NCBI GenBank assembly: GCA_028285305.1
Contig: JANQPV010000021.1
Coordinates: forward strand, 1-64,000
Origin: Alphaproteobacteria bacterium
Lineage (GTDB): Bacteria > Pseudomonadota > Alphaproteobacteria > SMXP01
Length of the DNA: 64,000 nucleotides
Reading direction: 5' to 3'
The notes under the pieces are model-generated. The model saw only the letters and a list, made by a program, of their open reading frames with translations, searched no databases and had not been told where the DNA came from. Both the position numbers and the translations under genes were made by a program. Shown piece after piece: positions 32,020-43,235 of the stretch; the stretch's first letter is position 1; each line of letters starts with the position of its first letter.

Positions 32020-32775
32020 CTAACCCTTGCCGTTGGGGCCCAGCGGTTTGTTCTCTACAACGACATACTCGCCGAACTTTTCCTCATCTTCAATAAGCCC
32101 GACGACCGCGGAGGCGATATTCTCCGGCTGCAAGACTTGGATGTTCTCCATGAGAGGCTGCAACCAGTCGGGTCTTTGGCCTCCCCCCAATTTTTCTAGG
32201 ATCGGTGTTTCCGTCACGCCCGGGCAAACGGCATTGACGCGGATATTGTACATGGTTTTGAGATCCGCGCAGGACCGGGAAAACATGATCACCGCCGCTT
32301 TGGATGCCGCATAGGGGGCATCTGCCAGATAGGGTGTGAGACCGCCGGTCGAGGCGGTGTTTATGATCACTCCTCCCCTGTCCTTCATTTGCTCGACGGC
32401 CATTTGTGAAGAAATGATCACGCTGGTTAGGTTGATGTCGACCAAGCGTTTGACACGATCATAAGGCGTGTCGGGAAAGGGTGGGGGGCCTGAGACGATG
32501 CCCGCATTGTTAAAGACAATATCAAGACGAGACACACGTTTGGCGGCCTCTGCGTAGAGGGCGGCCAGATCCGGAGTTGATGTGACATCGGTCTTCTTGG
32601 CAATGGCCGTTGCGCCCGCCTTTTCGATGAGCGCGCACGTTTCGGAGAGGCCGCTCTCGTCGATGTCCGCCGCCAGAATACTGTTGGCACCGCGCTCGGC
32701 GAGCATCGTGGCCGTTGCTCGTCCGATCCCTGCAGATGCTCCCGTGACTATCGCATTGCTGCCCTCGACCTTCAT
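32020..32775 (-). CDS. Short-chain dehydrogenase/reductase
   Basis: Start at ATG 32775, nine bases after GGAGG; extension to 32877 would cross the operator region. 251 residues. The cofactor loop is TGASAGIGRA; catalytic residues are Ser in NTASTGG and Tyr-Lys in YAASKAA; NNAGIV is present. It oxidises an alcohol or reduces a ketone with NAD(P). First gene of the SDR-P450-VOC operon, so its substrate is probably the P450 product or precursor. Confidence 0.94.
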   Translation of the reverse strand: MKVEGSNAIVTGASAGIGRATATMLAERGANSILAADIDESGLSETCALIEKAGATAIAKKTDVTSTPDLAALYAEAAKRVSRLDIVFNNAGIVSGPPPFPDTPYDRVKRLVDINLTSVIISSQMAVEQMKDRGGVIINTASTGGLTPYLADAPYAASKAAVIMFSRSCADLKTMYNIRVNAVCPGVTETPILEKLGGGQRPDWLQPLMENIQVLQPENIASAVVGLIEDEEKFGEYVVVENKPLGPNGKG

Positions 32776-32812
32776 GCCGGCTTCCTCCCTCAAGTCGCTG
32801 GAGCGACCCCCA

Positions 32813-32848
32813 TTCATTGAGTAATAGTACAATGAACGCCGTTCAATG
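32813..32848. promoter_or_regulatory. Overlapping inverted repeats upstream of the SDR-P450-VOC operon
   Basis: CAATGAAC-GCC-GTTCAATG (32830-32848) is a 19-bp near-palindrome with 7 of 8 pairs per arm; its left arm also pairs perfectly with TTCATTG at 32813-32819. It lies 38-73 bp upstream of the SDR start, fitting a repressor operator of TetR type. The TetR protein at 26293 is associated with a different palindrome, so another regulator is implied. Confidence 0.5.
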
Positions 32849-32931
32849 GAAGCCTTTCGGCAGATACTCGAGATCAACGGAAGCGCGGCCAGAGGGCAAA
32901 CTGAAAAAATCAGGGGAAATAGATGGGCCTA

Positions 32932-34383
32932 CTATCTTGGTAAGGTGCTTGTTCCCATGAGATATTCGTCGACAGCGCGCGCGCATTGGCGGCCTTCACG
33001 AATCGCCCACACGACCAAAGACTGACCACGGCGCATGTCTCCGGCTGCAAATACTCCTGGTGTTGAGGTTGTGTAATCGTCGGTGTTCGCGGCTACGTTG
33101 CCCCTTGGATCAAGTTTGACCTTGGATTGTTCGATCATGCCCTTGTGCTCGGGCGATAGAAATCCCATCGCGAGCAGAACGAGATCCGCTTGCAACTCGA
33201 ACTCGCTGCCCTCGACTTGACGCATCTCGGGTCGGCCTGAGTCTCCCTGCACCCACTCTACGCGGACGCAGTTGAGGGCTTCGATCTTTCCGTCTGATCC
33301 GCTCGCACCCGTGGTAAGAACGGACCAGTCGCGCTCTGCCCCTTCTTCTTGGGAGGACGAGGTGCGCAGCTTCAACGGCCAGTCGGGCCAGGTAAGCTCT
33401 TTGTTTTCGTGAACCGGGGGTTTCTCCAGGATTTCGAGCTGAGTGATCGACGCGGCGCCTTGCCGAATGGATGTGCCGATGCAGTCCGAACCGGTGTCGC
33501 CGCCGCCAATGACAATGACGTGCTTTCCCTTGGCGGAAATGGTTCCGCGGGGGGCCGCGACTTGTTCTGCATCGCCAGCATTGCGCTTGTTCTGCTGACG
33601 GAGAAAATCCATCGCAAAATGAATTCCATCCAGTTCGCGGCCCGAGACCTCTAAATCGCGGGGCAACTCCGCACCGCCGGTCATGACCACTGCATCAAAG
33701 TCTGTTTGCAGCTTTTCGAACGGGATATCGATTCCCACTTCGACGAGAGTCTTGAATTCGACGCCTTCCGCTTCCATTTGCTCCATCCGGCGGTCGATCA
33801 GCCACTTCTCCATCTTGAAATCGGGAATGCCGTAGCGAAGCAGTCCTCCAACACGGTCGTTCTTTTCAAAGAGCGTCACCGCATGACCCACCCGGGCGAG
33901 CTGTTGGGCGCACGCCATACCGGCCGGGCCAGATCCCACAACGGCCACTTTCTTGCCGGTCTTTTCCTTTGGAACGCGCGGTTTGATCCATCCCTCTTTC
34001 CAGCCCCGGTCGACAATGGCGCATTCGATCGTCTTTATGGTGACGGGATTGTCGGTGATGTTCAAGGTACAAGATGCTTCGCAAGGCGCAGGGCAGATCC
34101 GGCCTGTAAACTCGGGAAAGTTGTTCGTCGAATGTAGAACAAAGAGCGCATCTCGCCACTGATCGCGGTAGACCAGGTCATTGAAATCAGGAATGATGTT
34201 GTTGACCGGGCAACCATTGTGGCAAAACGGAATGCCGCAATCCATGCAGCGGGCCGCTTGCTTGTTGAGCTGCTCTGCAGGCAGAGGAACAACAAACTCC
34301 GACCATGTCTTGACCCGATTCTCGACGGGGTCATAGCTGCGATCAAGGCGATCGAACTCCAAGAATCCGGTGGCTTTACCCAT
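32932..34383 (-). CDS. gltD: Glutamate synthase small subunit
   Basis: 483 residues, full length. The N-terminal iron-sulfur region has [21 protein letters not shown] and CPAPCEASC, the ligands of two [4Fe-4S] clusters. The FAD site is [15 protein letters not shown] and the NADPH site [14 protein letters not shown]. It takes electrons from NADPH and passes them to GltB, which makes two glutamates from glutamine and 2-oxoglutarate. It lies 12 bp after gltB on the same strand. Confidence 0.97.
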   Translation of the reverse strand: MGKATGFLEFDRLDRSYDPVENRVKTWSEFVVPLPAEQLNKQAARCMDCGIPFCHNGCPVNNIIPDFNDLVYRDQWRDALFVLHSTNNFPEFTGRICPAPCEASCTLNITDNPVTIKTIECAIVDRGWKEGWIKPRVPKEKTGKKVAVVGSGPAGMACAQQLARVGHAVTLFEKNDRVGGLLRYGIPDFKMEKWLIDRRMEQMEAEGVEFKTLVEVGIDIPFEKLQTDFDAVVMTGGAELPRDLEVSGRELDGIHFAMDFLRQQNKRNAGDAEQVAAPRGTISAKGKHVIVIGGGDTGSDCIGTSIRQGAASITQLEILEKPPVHENKELTWPDWPLKLRTSSSQEEGAERDWSVLTTGASGSDGKIEALNCVRVEWVQGDSGRPEMRQVEGSEFELQADLVLLAMGFLSPEHKGMIEQSKVKLDPRGNVAANTDDYTTSTPGVFAAGDMRRGQSLVVWAIREGRQCARAVDEYLMGTSTLPR

Positions 34384-34395
34384 AGATTGCGATCC

Positions 34396-37300
34396 TTACG
34401 CTGCTGGCGGATTGACTGATGTGTCAAATGCGACGGTTTGATCCTCCTCGCGGAGTTCCAAGAGGGCGCGGCGGAAATCTAGCGGCATCACTTTGACAAA
34501 TTGGGTGATGGTCTTCTCCCAATTGTTCAAAAACTCAGTCGCCCGCCGGCTTCCTGTTAGGAGCTTGTGCCGTTCCATGAGAATATGGAGCCGCTCTTCG
34601 TCGAATTCAAGCAAGTCGCCCATGCCGTTATTTTCCACACTGATGGAAAGGTGTTGGGGTCTGCCGCTTTCGCTTCCCGATTCGCCGGAGGCCGGGTTGA
34701 TCGGCTCCAAATCGACCATCGACAGATTACATCGTTCTTTGAATGTGCCGTCAGGATCGTAGACGTAGGCGATCCCGCCGGACATGCCTGCTGCGAAATT
34801 GCGGCCCGTTTCCCCCAGGACCAGCACCACGCCGCCCGTCATATATTCGCAGCCATGATCGCCGACCCCTTCGACGACGGCAATTGCCCCAGAGTTGCGC
34901 ACGGCGAACCGTTCGCCCGCGACACCTTCAAAATGGGCCTCTCCGGCGATCGCACCGTAAAGCACGGTGTTTCCGATGATGATGTTGTCCGTTGCGATCC
35001 GCTCCGTGCTGTCAGGTTGACGCACGACCAGCTGGCCGCCCGACAGTCCTTTGCCGACATAATCGTTTGCATCCCCTTCGAGATCGAAACGGATGCCGCG
35101 CGCGAGAAAGGCACCAAAGCTTCCCCCGGCCGTCCCTTTGAATTTGACCGTGATGGTGTTCTCCGCCAGGCCGGCGTGGCCATGACGTTTGGCGAGTTCT
35201 CCGGACAGCATGGCGCCTACGGAGCGATTAACATTCACAATCGAGCGTTCGATCAGTACAGGCTCTTTCTTTTCCAGAGCGGGAGCCGCCAACTGAATGA
35301 GCTCCTTATCCATCGCTCCATCCAGCTTGTGATCTTGAGTTTCGCAGTTAAAGATCTCAACGCCTTCTTTAGCGGGCTCTTGGTAAAGAAGGCGGCTCAA
35401 GTCCACGCCTTTCGCTTTCCAGTGATCGATCGCGCCACGCATGTCCAGTCGATGAGTTTGGCCCACCATTTCGTTGAAGGTACGGAAGCCCAATTGTGCC
35501 ATCAGCTCGCGAACTTCTTCTGCGATGAAGAAAAAATAATTGATGACATGCTCCGGGGCGCCGGTAAATCGCTTCCTCAGTACGGGGTCTTGGGTGGCGA
35601 TGCCAACCGGGCACGTGTTCAAATGGCACTTGCGCATCATGATACATCCCGCCGCTATCAGTGGCGCCGTCGCAAAGCCGAACTCGTCAGCGCCTAGGAG
35701 AGCGCCAACAACCACGTCGCGGCCGGTGCGCAGTCCGCCGTCGACCTGAACTGCGATCCGGCTGCGCAATTCATTTCGCACCAACGTTTGCTGGGTCTCC
35801 GCAAGACCGATTTCCCAGGGAGACCCCGCATGTGTGACGGACGTGAGGGGACTAGCGCCTGTTCCACCTTCATACCCCGCAATCGTCACGTGATCGGCCT
35901 TTGCCTTGCTGACGCCGGCCGCAACCGTTCCGACACCTACTTCTGAGACGAGTTTCACAGAGATGCGAGCGATTGGATTGGCGTTTTTGAGATCGTGGAT
36001 CAGCTGGGCCAAATCCTCAATGGAATAGATATCGTGATGGGGCGGAGGAGAGATCAATCCCACGCCGGGCGTCGAGTGGCGTACCTTGGCAATGTTCTTG
36101 TCCACTTTGTGGCCCGGCAATTGGCCGCCTTCACCGGGCTTTGCCCCTTGGGCCATTTTGATTTGGATATCGTCGGCATTGACCAGATATTCTGTGGTCA
36201 CACCAAAGCGCCCAGATGCGACTTGCTTGATCGCCGATCTTTCCGAGTCGCCATTGGCCTTGGGGGTAAACCGATCGACCTCTTCGCCGCCCTCTCCGGT
36301 GTTGGATTTCCCACCTATCCGGTTCATAGCGACAGCAAGCGTGGTGTGGGCCTCGCGGCTGATCGATCCGAAACTCATGGCGCCTGTTGCAAAACGCTTC
36401 ACGATAGAACTGGCCGGTTCAACTTCATCGAGGGGCAGCGGTTCGTCTGCAAACTTAAATTTCATCAGCCCCCGAAGGGTTAAGAAGCGTTCGTTTTGTT
36501 CATTAATGCTGCGCGCGAACTCGCGGTACTTTTCCGGATTATTTCCCCGTACGGAATGCTGCAAATCGGCAACGGATTGTGGTGTCCATGCGTGCTCTTC
36601 GCCTCGCAGCCGGAATGCATAGTCACCGCCAACATCCAACATCGTTCTGTAAATGGGGTTGTCACCCCAGGCGTCGGTATGACGCTTGAGCGATTCTACG
36701 GCAATCGCTTCAATGCCAACGCCCTCTACCGTTGTGGCCGTTCCCGTGAAGTGGCTTTCGACAAACTTGCTGGACAGGCCGACGGCATCGAAAATCTGCG
36801 CGCCGCAATAGGATTGGTATGTCGATATGCCCATCTTAGACATCACCTTGCGTATACCTTTGCCCACGGCTTTAATGTAGTTCTTCTGGGCCTCTTCCGG
36901 GGATTGCTCAATTTCTTCGCGTATACGGATGTCTTCGAGGGTGTCGAAGGCCACCCACGGATTGATCGCTTCGGCGCCGTATCCGGCGAGCGTGCAGAAA
37001 TGGTGGACTTGACGCGCTTCCCCGGTTTCGACGACCAAGCCCGTCAAGGTCCGTGATCCCTGTCGGATGAGGTGATGATGCACAGCGGCTGTTACCAGCA
37101 GTGCCGGAATCGGAACACGGCTCTGGGAGGCAGCACGATCGGATAGTATCAGAATGTTGTACCCGTTTTCGATCGATTCCGTCGCTTCTTGGCATATGTC
37201 GGCAAGACGTTCGTCGAGACCGGCAGCCCCTGCCTCAACCGCCCATGTAGCATCAATAGTCAGTGAGCGGAATGCCCCATTGGTGGCGCTCGAAATATGA

Positions 37301-39069
37301 CGGATCTTGTACAAATTCTCATTGGTGAGAATGGGTTGGGACGCCTCAAGCCGCTTATGGGTGCCAACTTTGTGGCCAAGCAGATCGGGTCGTGGACCAA
37401 TATATGTGAGCAGCGACATCACCAGTTCTTCCCGTATGGGATCGATGGGCGGGTTGGTCACTTGTGCGAAATTCTGCTTGAAATAGTTATAGAGCAGCTT
37501 GGGCCGGTCGGAGAGGACCGCCGGAGGGGTATCGGTTCCCATAGCGCCCACCGGATCGTCGCCGCGGAGGATCATCGGTTCCAAAAAGACCTTGAGATCC
37601 TCGCTGGTGTATCCGAACGCTTGTTGCACATTTAGAAGGTCTGCGCCGAGCGGCTCGACCGGGTCTTTTTCTTCGTTTGGCCCGAATGAAGCGGCGCTGG
37701 GTGCGGCAAGTGTTTCGAGATCAAAGCGCGTATTCTTCAATATCTCTTCATACGGATGAACGCTCGATAGTGTTTCTTTGAGTTCTTCATCGTCGATTAT
37801 GCGGCCCTCTTCGAAATCGATCAGTAGCATCTTGCCCGGTTGCAGACGCCATTTGTGAACGATTTGCTCGTCCGGGACTGGAAGAACGCCGACTTCGGAC
37901 GCCATGATCACATGATCGTCGTCCGTGATGACATAGCGCGCCGGGCGCAGACCGTTTCGATCGAGCGTTGCACCTACCTGCTTTCCGTCCGTGAACGCAA
38001 TACCTGCCGGACCGTCCCATGGCTCCATTAAGGCGGCGTGATACTCAAAGAACGCCCGGTGTTTGGGATCCATATCGTGATGCCCTGTCCAGGCCTCGGG
38101 GATCAGCATCATTGCGGCGTGGGCGAGGGAGTAGCCTCCCGCGCACATAACCTCGAGCGCGTTGTCCAAACATGCCGTATCGGATTGACCGTGAGGGACG
38201 ATCGGCCACAACTTGTCGAGATCGGGGAGCAGTTCGCTGCTCATGGAGTAATGCCGTGCATACATCCAGTTGACGTTCCCTCGAACGGTGTTGATTTCCC
38301 CGTTATGTGCGATCATCCGGTAGGGATGAGCCAAGGGCCAAGACGGAAACGTATTCGTCGAAAAGCGCTGATGCACAATCGCGACAGCGGAGACGGCGAG
38401 CGGGTTGCGCAAGTCTTCGTAAAAGCTTTCGACTTGGTGGGCGAGAAGCAGCCCTTTGTAGACAATCGTCCGTGAGGAAAAGGACGGCATGTAAAAGCTA
38501 CTGATGTCTTCAGTGACGCCTTCTGCTGTATTCAATGTTTGTTTACGGATGGTCAGCAAGATTCGCTCGAAGGCGTCCTGTGTTGGCACGTCCGGGCTTC
38601 GACCGACAATTGCTTGCCGTAATATGGGCATGGAGCGGATGGCCTGATCTCCGATGCCTGTCAAATCAACAGGGACCTCTCGCCATCCCAAGAGAGTTTG
38701 GCCTTCGGCTTCGATGAATCTCTCAAAGTGCCTCATGGCTGCCGAACATGCCGTTTCAGATTGAGGCAAATAGCATTGTGCCACGGCGTAATGGCCGGGC
38801 TCGGGCAATTGCAAATCTGTTCCCGTTGCCCAGTCTCTGAACAAGGTGTCAGGAAGTTGGATTAGGCAGCCCGCCCCATCGCCCATCAACGGGTCGGCAC
38901 CAACGGCGCCGCGATGATCAAGATTTACGAGTATCTGAAGACCGTCACGAATGATCTTGTGGGTCTTCACGCCCTTGATGTTTGCGATGAATCCAACACC
39001 ACAGGAATCATGCTCATTTTGGGGATCGTAAAGTCCCTTAGCTGGTTCTTGTTGGGTGTGAAACGCCAT
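34396..39069 (-). CDS. gltB: Glutamate synthase large subunit
   Basis: 1557 residues from ATG 39069; an upstream TTG at 39072 is possible. The class II glutaminase domain begins DSCGVGFI after a propeptide of about 23 residues, so that cysteine becomes the new N-terminal nucleophile. The central and FMN-binding synthase domains follow ([27 protein letters not shown]), then the [3Fe-4S] motif [12 protein letters not shown] and the beta-helix glutamate synthase C domain ([11 protein letters not shown]). It forms the ammonia channel enzyme with GltD. Upstream lies a 780-bp spacer that probably holds its nitrogen-regulated promoter. Confidence 0.97.
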   Translation of the reverse strand: MAFHTQQEPAKGLYDPQNEHDSCGVGFIANIKGVKTHKIIRDGLQILVNLDHRGAVGADPLMGDGAGCLIQLPDTLFRDWATGTDLQLPEPGHYAVAQCYLPQSETACSAAMRHFERFIEAEGQTLLGWREVPVDLTGIGDQAIRSMPILRQAIVGRSPDVPTQDAFERILLTIRKQTLNTAEGVTEDISSFYMPSFSSRTIVYKGLLLAHQVESFYEDLRNPLAVSAVAIVHQRFSTNTFPSWPLAHPYRMIAHNGEINTVRGNVNWMYARHYSMSSELLPDLDKLWPIVPHGQSDTACLDNALEVMCAGGYSLAHAAMMLIPEAWTGHHDMDPKHRAFFEYHAALMEPWDGPAGIAFTDGKQVGATLDRNGLRPARYVITDDDHVIMASEVGVLPVPDEQIVHKWRLQPGKMLLIDFEEGRIIDDEELKETLSSVHPYEEILKNTRFDLETLAAPSAASFGPNEEKDPVEPLGADLLNVQQAFGYTSEDLKVFLEPMILRGDDPVGAMGTDTPPAVLSDRPKLLYNYFKQNFAQVTNPPIDPIREELVMSLLTYIGPRPDLLGHKVGTHKRLEASQPILTNENLYKIRHISSATNGAFRSLTIDATWAVEAGAAGLDERLADICQEATESIENGYNILILSDRAASQSRVPIPALLVTAAVHHHLIRQGSRTLTGLVVETGEARQVHHFCTLAGYGAEAINPWVAFDTLEDIRIREEIEQSPEEAQKNYIKAVGKGIRKVMSKMGISTYQSYCGAQIFDAVGLSSKFVESHFTGTATTVEGVGIEAIAVESLKRHTDAWGDNPIYRTMLDVGGDYAFRLRGEEHAWTPQSVADLQHSVRGNNPEKYREFARSINEQNERFLTLRGLMKFKFADEPLPLDEVEPASSIVKRFATGAMSFGSISREAHTTLAVAMNRIGGKSNTGEGGEEVDRFTPKANGDSERSAIKQVASGRFGVTTEYLVNADDIQIKMAQGAKPGEGGQLPGHKVDKNIAKVRHSTPGVGLISPPPHHDIYSIEDLAQLIHDLKNANPIARISVKLVSEVGVGTVAAGVSKAKADHVTIAGYEGGTGASPLTSVTHAGSPWEIGLAETQQTLVRNELRSRIAVQVDGGLRTGRDVVVGALLGADEFGFATAPLIAAGCIMMRKCHLNTCPVGIATQDPVLRKRFTGAPEHVINYFFFIAEEVRELMAQLGFRTFNEMVGQTHRLDMRGAIDHWKAKGVDLSRLLYQEPAKEGVEIFNCETQDHKLDGAMDKELIQLAAPALEKKEPVLIERSIVNVNRSVGAMLSGELAKRHGHAGLAENTITVKFKGTAGGSFGAFLARGIRFDLEGDANDYVGKGLSGGQLVVRQPDSTERIATDNIIIGNTVLYGAIAGEAHFEGVAGERFAVRNSGAIAVVEGVGDHGCEYMTGGVVLVLGETGRNFAAGMSGGIAYVYDPDGTFKERCNLSMVDLEPINPASGESGSESGRPQHLSISVENNGMGDLLEFDEERLHILMERHKLLTGSRRATEFLNNWEKTITQFVKVMPLDFRRALLELREEDQTVAFDTSVNPPAA

Positions 39070-39849
39070 CAAAATAAGTTCTCCTAAGCCGCATCAGCGT
39101 CAAAGCGGCGGGACCATACCCGCACCCCAGTTCTGGCCCCGTTTATCTTCGGACCAATCCGGACGTCAGTAGCCACGAGGGTTTTCCCTTGCGTGCGTGC
39201 GCCCGCTCGCCGCCGGGAAGGCTCATCCGGTCTCATACGAACCGGGGCTCATGCCCCAATTCAAACAAGAAGTCGAGCGCTTACTTGCGTAAACAGCACA
39301 GATCAAGGACCTACACTGCCGCACTCCTAATACGTGCGCTGCGTCTGATATTATCCCCAGACACACGAATGAGCAAAAAGGGCCTGTTTCAGCCAATTTT
39401 GTTCACTACGGGGCTCTAACGCGTGTTGAGATGCCACGTGACTAATCAAGTGTCTACTCACTTATGATCTCATTATAGCACAATTCCCGGTATGATCTAA
39501 TTTTGAGGCTCTCCACCCATAGGGGGGGATTTCGACGGGCTTTGAGCGTGTTCAGTCCTGGTTTTGGGCGCTTTTTAACAAATAGAATCTTGTTTTGGGG
39601 ACCCCTCGCTGCCGGCACGGCCCGGATCAGCAGGCCAAAGCCGCTTCCAACTTTTTTGAGTCAATGATGCTTTTGAGGCGCAGAATGCTTGCGCAAACGG
39701 CAGAGTAACCACTTGATCGAAGCGGTTGAGGCGCAACGCGTCTGCTCACGTCAAGGCAATGCCAATACCGGCTCGAAGGGCATATTGGCCAAGACTATAT
39801 CCTCGAATTCGATGGATAATCTTATTAAAAGTCTTGAGACTTCAGGGGT
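39070..39849. other. 780-bp spacer between gltB and the polysaccharide locus
   Basis: No credible ORF, tRNA or strong terminator was found. The stretch near 39588-39605 has two GTTTTGGG elements and a GGGG-A-CCCC palindrome. It must contain the gltB promoter on the minus strand; I could not identify a sigma-54 or sigma-70 pattern with confidence. Confidence 0.4.
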
Positions 39850-41133
39850 CTATTGCGACGTCTTCACCTTCTCTGAAAATCGGTAGGCATTTCCCACATG
39901 CCGGCTCCAGGCGTCGCGCTCGTTCGGATCGTGTCCCAGCTGTGGGATTCCATAGATTGACGCATAGAGTTCTGAGTCCGCCCAAGCAAAGGCTTTGACC
40001 CGAGGATAATTCGAGAGTTTCTCGGTTAAGACCTCTGCCATGTGGACGGAGCGGTCTACGCCCGGCCCGGCATCGGCGCCAAACTCAGGAAGGAAGATCG
40101 GTTTGTCAGTCACCGATTGCCATGCCTTGTACCCATCGGAGAGGGCAGTATCGAAATCAAGGGGCGGCTCGTCACTTTTCGTGTTCCAGGATGGGTGCGT
40201 GAAGTACACGCTCTGGCCAACCCAATCCATATATTCATCGCCGGGATAGTAAAACTTGGGATGAAGCCATTGGCTTTGTCCGTCCACGGAGGCAACCATG
40301 TAATTGCTCGCCGCATACATGAACCACGTCACATTGGTTACGCCTTCTTCCCGGAACAGATCAATGATGTGTCTGTAGAGGTCGCGAACCCGTTCCGGAC
40401 CATCCGGCCATGCGGGATCGCCATAGTGATTGCAGATGTTATCAACGTCATCCATCCAGGCGTTGCCCTCAGGCCCGAACCCAAACTCGCCCTGCCATGA
40501 AAACTCAGGGACCGTGGTCAACATAATGGGGACGCCGTTTTCTTTGATCTTTCTCGCGGTCTGACGGAAGAACGCGTCGTGCTTACCTTCAAGAATATCC
40601 TGGAAGTTTCGATGGGGCGGTAGAAGACGTTTCCAAAAATCCGCTTCATACCAGTTGCAGCAATAAACTGCCCAAGCGATTGCGAGAACCGTATCGTCTT
40701 CCCAAAGGTCTTTCGCATACTCCAGCGGTGAAAGTCCGGAGTCTCCTTCCATCGGATCATCGAACGTGCGATCAGGGATGGACGTTGTATTTTCTTCGTT
40801 TAGAAAGTCATGGAAAGTAAACAAGATGGGTGGGTTCGTGCCGCCGGCGTTCTCGAAAACGCGGTTGCCTTGCGCCTCGGGCGGAAGTTGAAACACTCCC
40901 GCATATACTTTGTCGGGGCGTTCCAAGACTTTTGTTGCACCAGGGAGCGGCGCCGAGGTTGCGGCGGGCAAGACAGGATCCTTGCTACAGCCTTCGGTTG
41001 CGCCGTCGTCTAGGCGATTGTCTAAAGCCCAGTCTTCGGCATTAGGATTCGTAGGCAAGGCAAAAACAGCCAGAATGAACAAGCCGAACGCGACGAGCAA
41101 TAAAACGCGGCCGGCCCCTATTTTCTCAAGCAT
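39850..41133 (-). CDS. Membrane-anchored GH26-like glycoside hydrolase
   Basis: Start at ATG 41133, five bases after GGAG. 427 residues: a signal anchor (GRVLLLVAFGLFILAVFAL, about 8-26), a proline-rich linker, then a TIM-barrel glycosidase with YAGVFQLP, ILFTFHDF, the putative acid/base region TTVPEFSWQGEFGFG (E210) and the nucleophile in PIFLPEFGAD (E350), as in GH26-type beta-mannanases. Catalytic domain is predicted periplasmic. It sits 23 bp after the Wzz gene and probably trims, releases or remodels the polymer made by the locus. Substrate not determinable. Confidence 0.8.
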   Translation of the reverse strand: MLEKIGAGRVLLLVAFGLFILAVFALPTNPNAEDWALDNRLDDGATEGCSKDPVLPAATSAPLPGATKVLERPDKVYAGVFQLPPEAQGNRVFENAGGTNPPILFTFHDFLNEENTTSIPDRTFDDPMEGDSGLSPLEYAKDLWEDDTVLAIAWAVYCCNWYEADFWKRLLPPHRNFQDILEGKHDAFFRQTARKIKENGVPIMLTTVPEFSWQGEFGFGPEGNAWMDDVDNICNHYGDPAWPDGPERVRDLYRHIIDLFREEGVTNVTWFMYAASNYMVASVDGQSQWLHPKFYYPGDEYMDWVGQSVYFTHPSWNTKSDEPPLDFDTALSDGYKAWQSVTDKPIFLPEFGADAGPGVDRSVHMAEVLTEKLSNYPRVKAFAWADSELYASIYGIPQLGHDPNERDAWSRHVGNAYRFSEKVKTSQ

Positions 41134-41156
41134 CTCGCTCTCCGGAGCCTCCGGAC

Positions 41157-43235
41157 TCACCGCCGGGCGTGAGAGGGCGGTGAGATGAAGAGGCGGTAAG
41201 CCCAATTGGGAATAACGAATTCCCTTTTGTTTAGGACAACACCCAGCACCTTACCTCCGGCTGCTTTAAGATTCGTCAAAGAGCGCAGAGCAACCGGCGC
41301 GGACGTTGATTCCGCGTCGACAACAAAAAGACATGCCGAGATTTTGGATGCGAGCAACAATTGCTCGGGATCACTGCCCAGAGATGGTGCATCGAGGATT
41401 ACGACGCCGCGGTGATTATCCGCTTGGTGAATATACTGCTCCACACTTTGGCGTCCGTAGTCTGCCTCTTTGGTCGGGTGCAGATCGACTTCTATGACTG
41501 AGGAGTTGGCAATTCCAACTGCAGGCAACGAGGTCGCCGGTTCGGATTTATCGGTCAGCCGCTTGACAGGGTTGCCCTTTTCAGTTTCCGGGTCAGATAG
41601 GTCCTCCAGCATTTCATTGCCCGAGCCCCTCACTTGAAGCAGCATGACGTCCACATCTTGTTCGCTCAGCGCATTGGCAAGACCGGCCGCGACGAAAGAC
41701 CGGCCTTCTCGTGCGGCGCTGCTGGTGACGAGCAAGAAGTAATGGCCTTTGTCGCCGAGAGCACGGCGAACCGCTTCGGCGACACGGCGAAACTCAATGA
41801 CGTTGCCCACCCGGTCTTGGCGCTTGCCACTCTCTTTCGTGATTGTCGCAATCACGGGCTCACCTAGGGCTTTTTCCGCCTCATCCCGGGTCGTCATCGT
41901 ACGGCGTAAAGTATCGAACCCATACGCTGTTCCAATGGCGCCCGCCATGCCCACGAAGGCGCCCAGAAATATTGTCAGGAACCGTTGAGGGAATTCAGGC
42001 AACAGAGGGGCTCGGGCCGGCTCAACTTGCACGACATTTGTCAGGTTCTTCACATCAAGGGTCTCGTTGATACGCGTTTCCTGTTCTTTTTTCAGAAACT
42101 TCGTAAACGCTTCTTCCTTAATGTTGACGTCGCGGCGCAGATCGACGACCTCGTCCGTCAGACCATCCAACCGTCTCAGTTCGGCTTTGTACTGTTTGAT
42201 TTCCGACTCTAGGACATCGATTTGCGATTGGCGAGCCGTGTTGATCCGGCTGCGGATATCGGAAATCTCGCGCTGAACCTGAGCTGCTGCGGGGCTGCCG
42301 GACATGTACTTGTCTCGTTCCAACTGGAGTTCGAATAGTCGTTGTTGGAGTGCGGGCGGTATGGCTGGGGCTCCTCCCGCATCGCCAACGCCAAGAGATA
42401 GGCCGCCAGCTATCGGGTTTTGGGCGTTCAACAGTGATTGTTCTGCCTTGTTCAAGCGATCAAGCAGCAGGGTCTTTTGCTGTTCGATCGATACGATGTT
42501 GGATGTGAGCTTGAAGGCCTGAAGTTCGCGCTGGGCTTCGTCCACTTGGCTGCGCAAGCGTCTCGATTCTTGTCGAACCACGTCTACCGCGAGCTGAGGC
42601 TTTTGTATCGACAGTTTGTGGTCCAAATAGTTGTTCACGAGACCATTTACGGCTTCGGCGGCAAATTCAGGGTCGGGCGATTTGAGCGTGACCACAAAGA
42701 CATCGGTTTTGGTGACTGGATTGGCGTCGATATTGTCCATCAACTTGCCGATGGCCTTCGTTACGGGATCATACGTTTCGACAGTCGGTTGGATCCCGGC
42801 TTTTTCAAGAACGTTCTTAGCCGGCTCAAATTTGTACAAGGACGAAACTGCCCAGAACTTTGCTTTTCCGGGAACTTCGGCCAAGAAATCCCAACGCCCC
42901 GTCATGCCTTCGAGAACCTTCTCGGGTCCCATGTCCAGGACAAGTTGTTCGGCGATGGTTTGGGACTTGAATATCTCCGCTTCCGTCATAATTTGGTCGC
43001 GCGGAGACAAGAATTGAACCGCTCCGTCGCCACCCGGCGTGAGAACAGAACTCAAGCGCAATGGATCTTGGCTTAAGACAAGTAAGCTTGAGCCGGCCAT
43101 GTAGATAGGCTGTGCAAGAAAAGCAAAGGCCGTCGAAATCGTGAAACAAAGAAAAAAGATCAGCAAGATCTTGAGGCGATGCCGGAACAGTGTCGCCAGG
43201 TGAGCTCGGAGATCAAATGCCGTTGCGTTATTCAT
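41157..43235 (-). CDS. Wzz-type polysaccharide co-polymerase fused to a degenerate tyrosine-kinase-like domain
   Basis: Start at ATG 43235, overlapping the sugar-transferase stop (ATGA). 692 residues. The Wzz domain has one membrane segment near residues 24-43, a long periplasmic coiled coil (about 170-390) and a second segment (LTIFLGAFVGMAGAIGTAYGF, about 420). A cytoplasmic BY-kinase-like domain follows, but Walker A reads SSAAREGRSF with Arg where the invariant Lys should be, Walker A' (MLLQVRG) lacks its aspartates, and no C-terminal tyrosine cluster exists. It probably controls chain length without phosphorylating. Confidence 0.9.
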   Translation of the reverse strand: MNNATAFDLRAHLATLFRHRLKILLIFFLCFTISTAFAFLAQPIYMAGSSLLVLSQDPLRLSSVLTPGGDGAVQFLSPRDQIMTEAEIFKSQTIAEQLVLDMGPEKVLEGMTGRWDFLAEVPGKAKFWAVSSLYKFEPAKNVLEKAGIQPTVETYDPVTKAIGKLMDNIDANPVTKTDVFVVTLKSPDPEFAAEAVNGLVNNYLDHKLSIQKPQLAVDVVRQESRRLRSQVDEAQRELQAFKLTSNIVSIEQQKTLLLDRLNKAEQSLLNAQNPIAGGLSLGVGDAGGAPAIPPALQQRLFELQLERDKYMSGSPAAAQVQREISDIRSRINTARQSQIDVLESEIKQYKAELRRLDGLTDEVVDLRRDVNIKEEAFTKFLKKEQETRINETLDVKNLTNVVQVEPARAPLLPEFPQRFLTIFLGAFVGMAGAIGTAYGFDTLRRTMTTRDEAEKALGEPVIATITKESGKRQDRVGNVIEFRRVAEAVRRALGDKGHYFLLVTSSAAREGRSFVAAGLANALSEQDVDVMLLQVRGSGNEMLEDLSDPETEKGNPVKRLTDKSEPATSLPAVGIANSSVIEVDLHPTKEADYGRQSVEQYIHQADNHRGVVILDAPSLGSDPEQLLLASKISACLFVVDAESTSAPVALRSLTNLKAAGGKVLGVVLNKREFVIPNWAYRLFISPPSHARR

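Noticed and set aside
34567-35697. 376-aa plus-strand ORF
   Set aside because: Lies entirely antisense to gltB, whose product is clearly recognisable.
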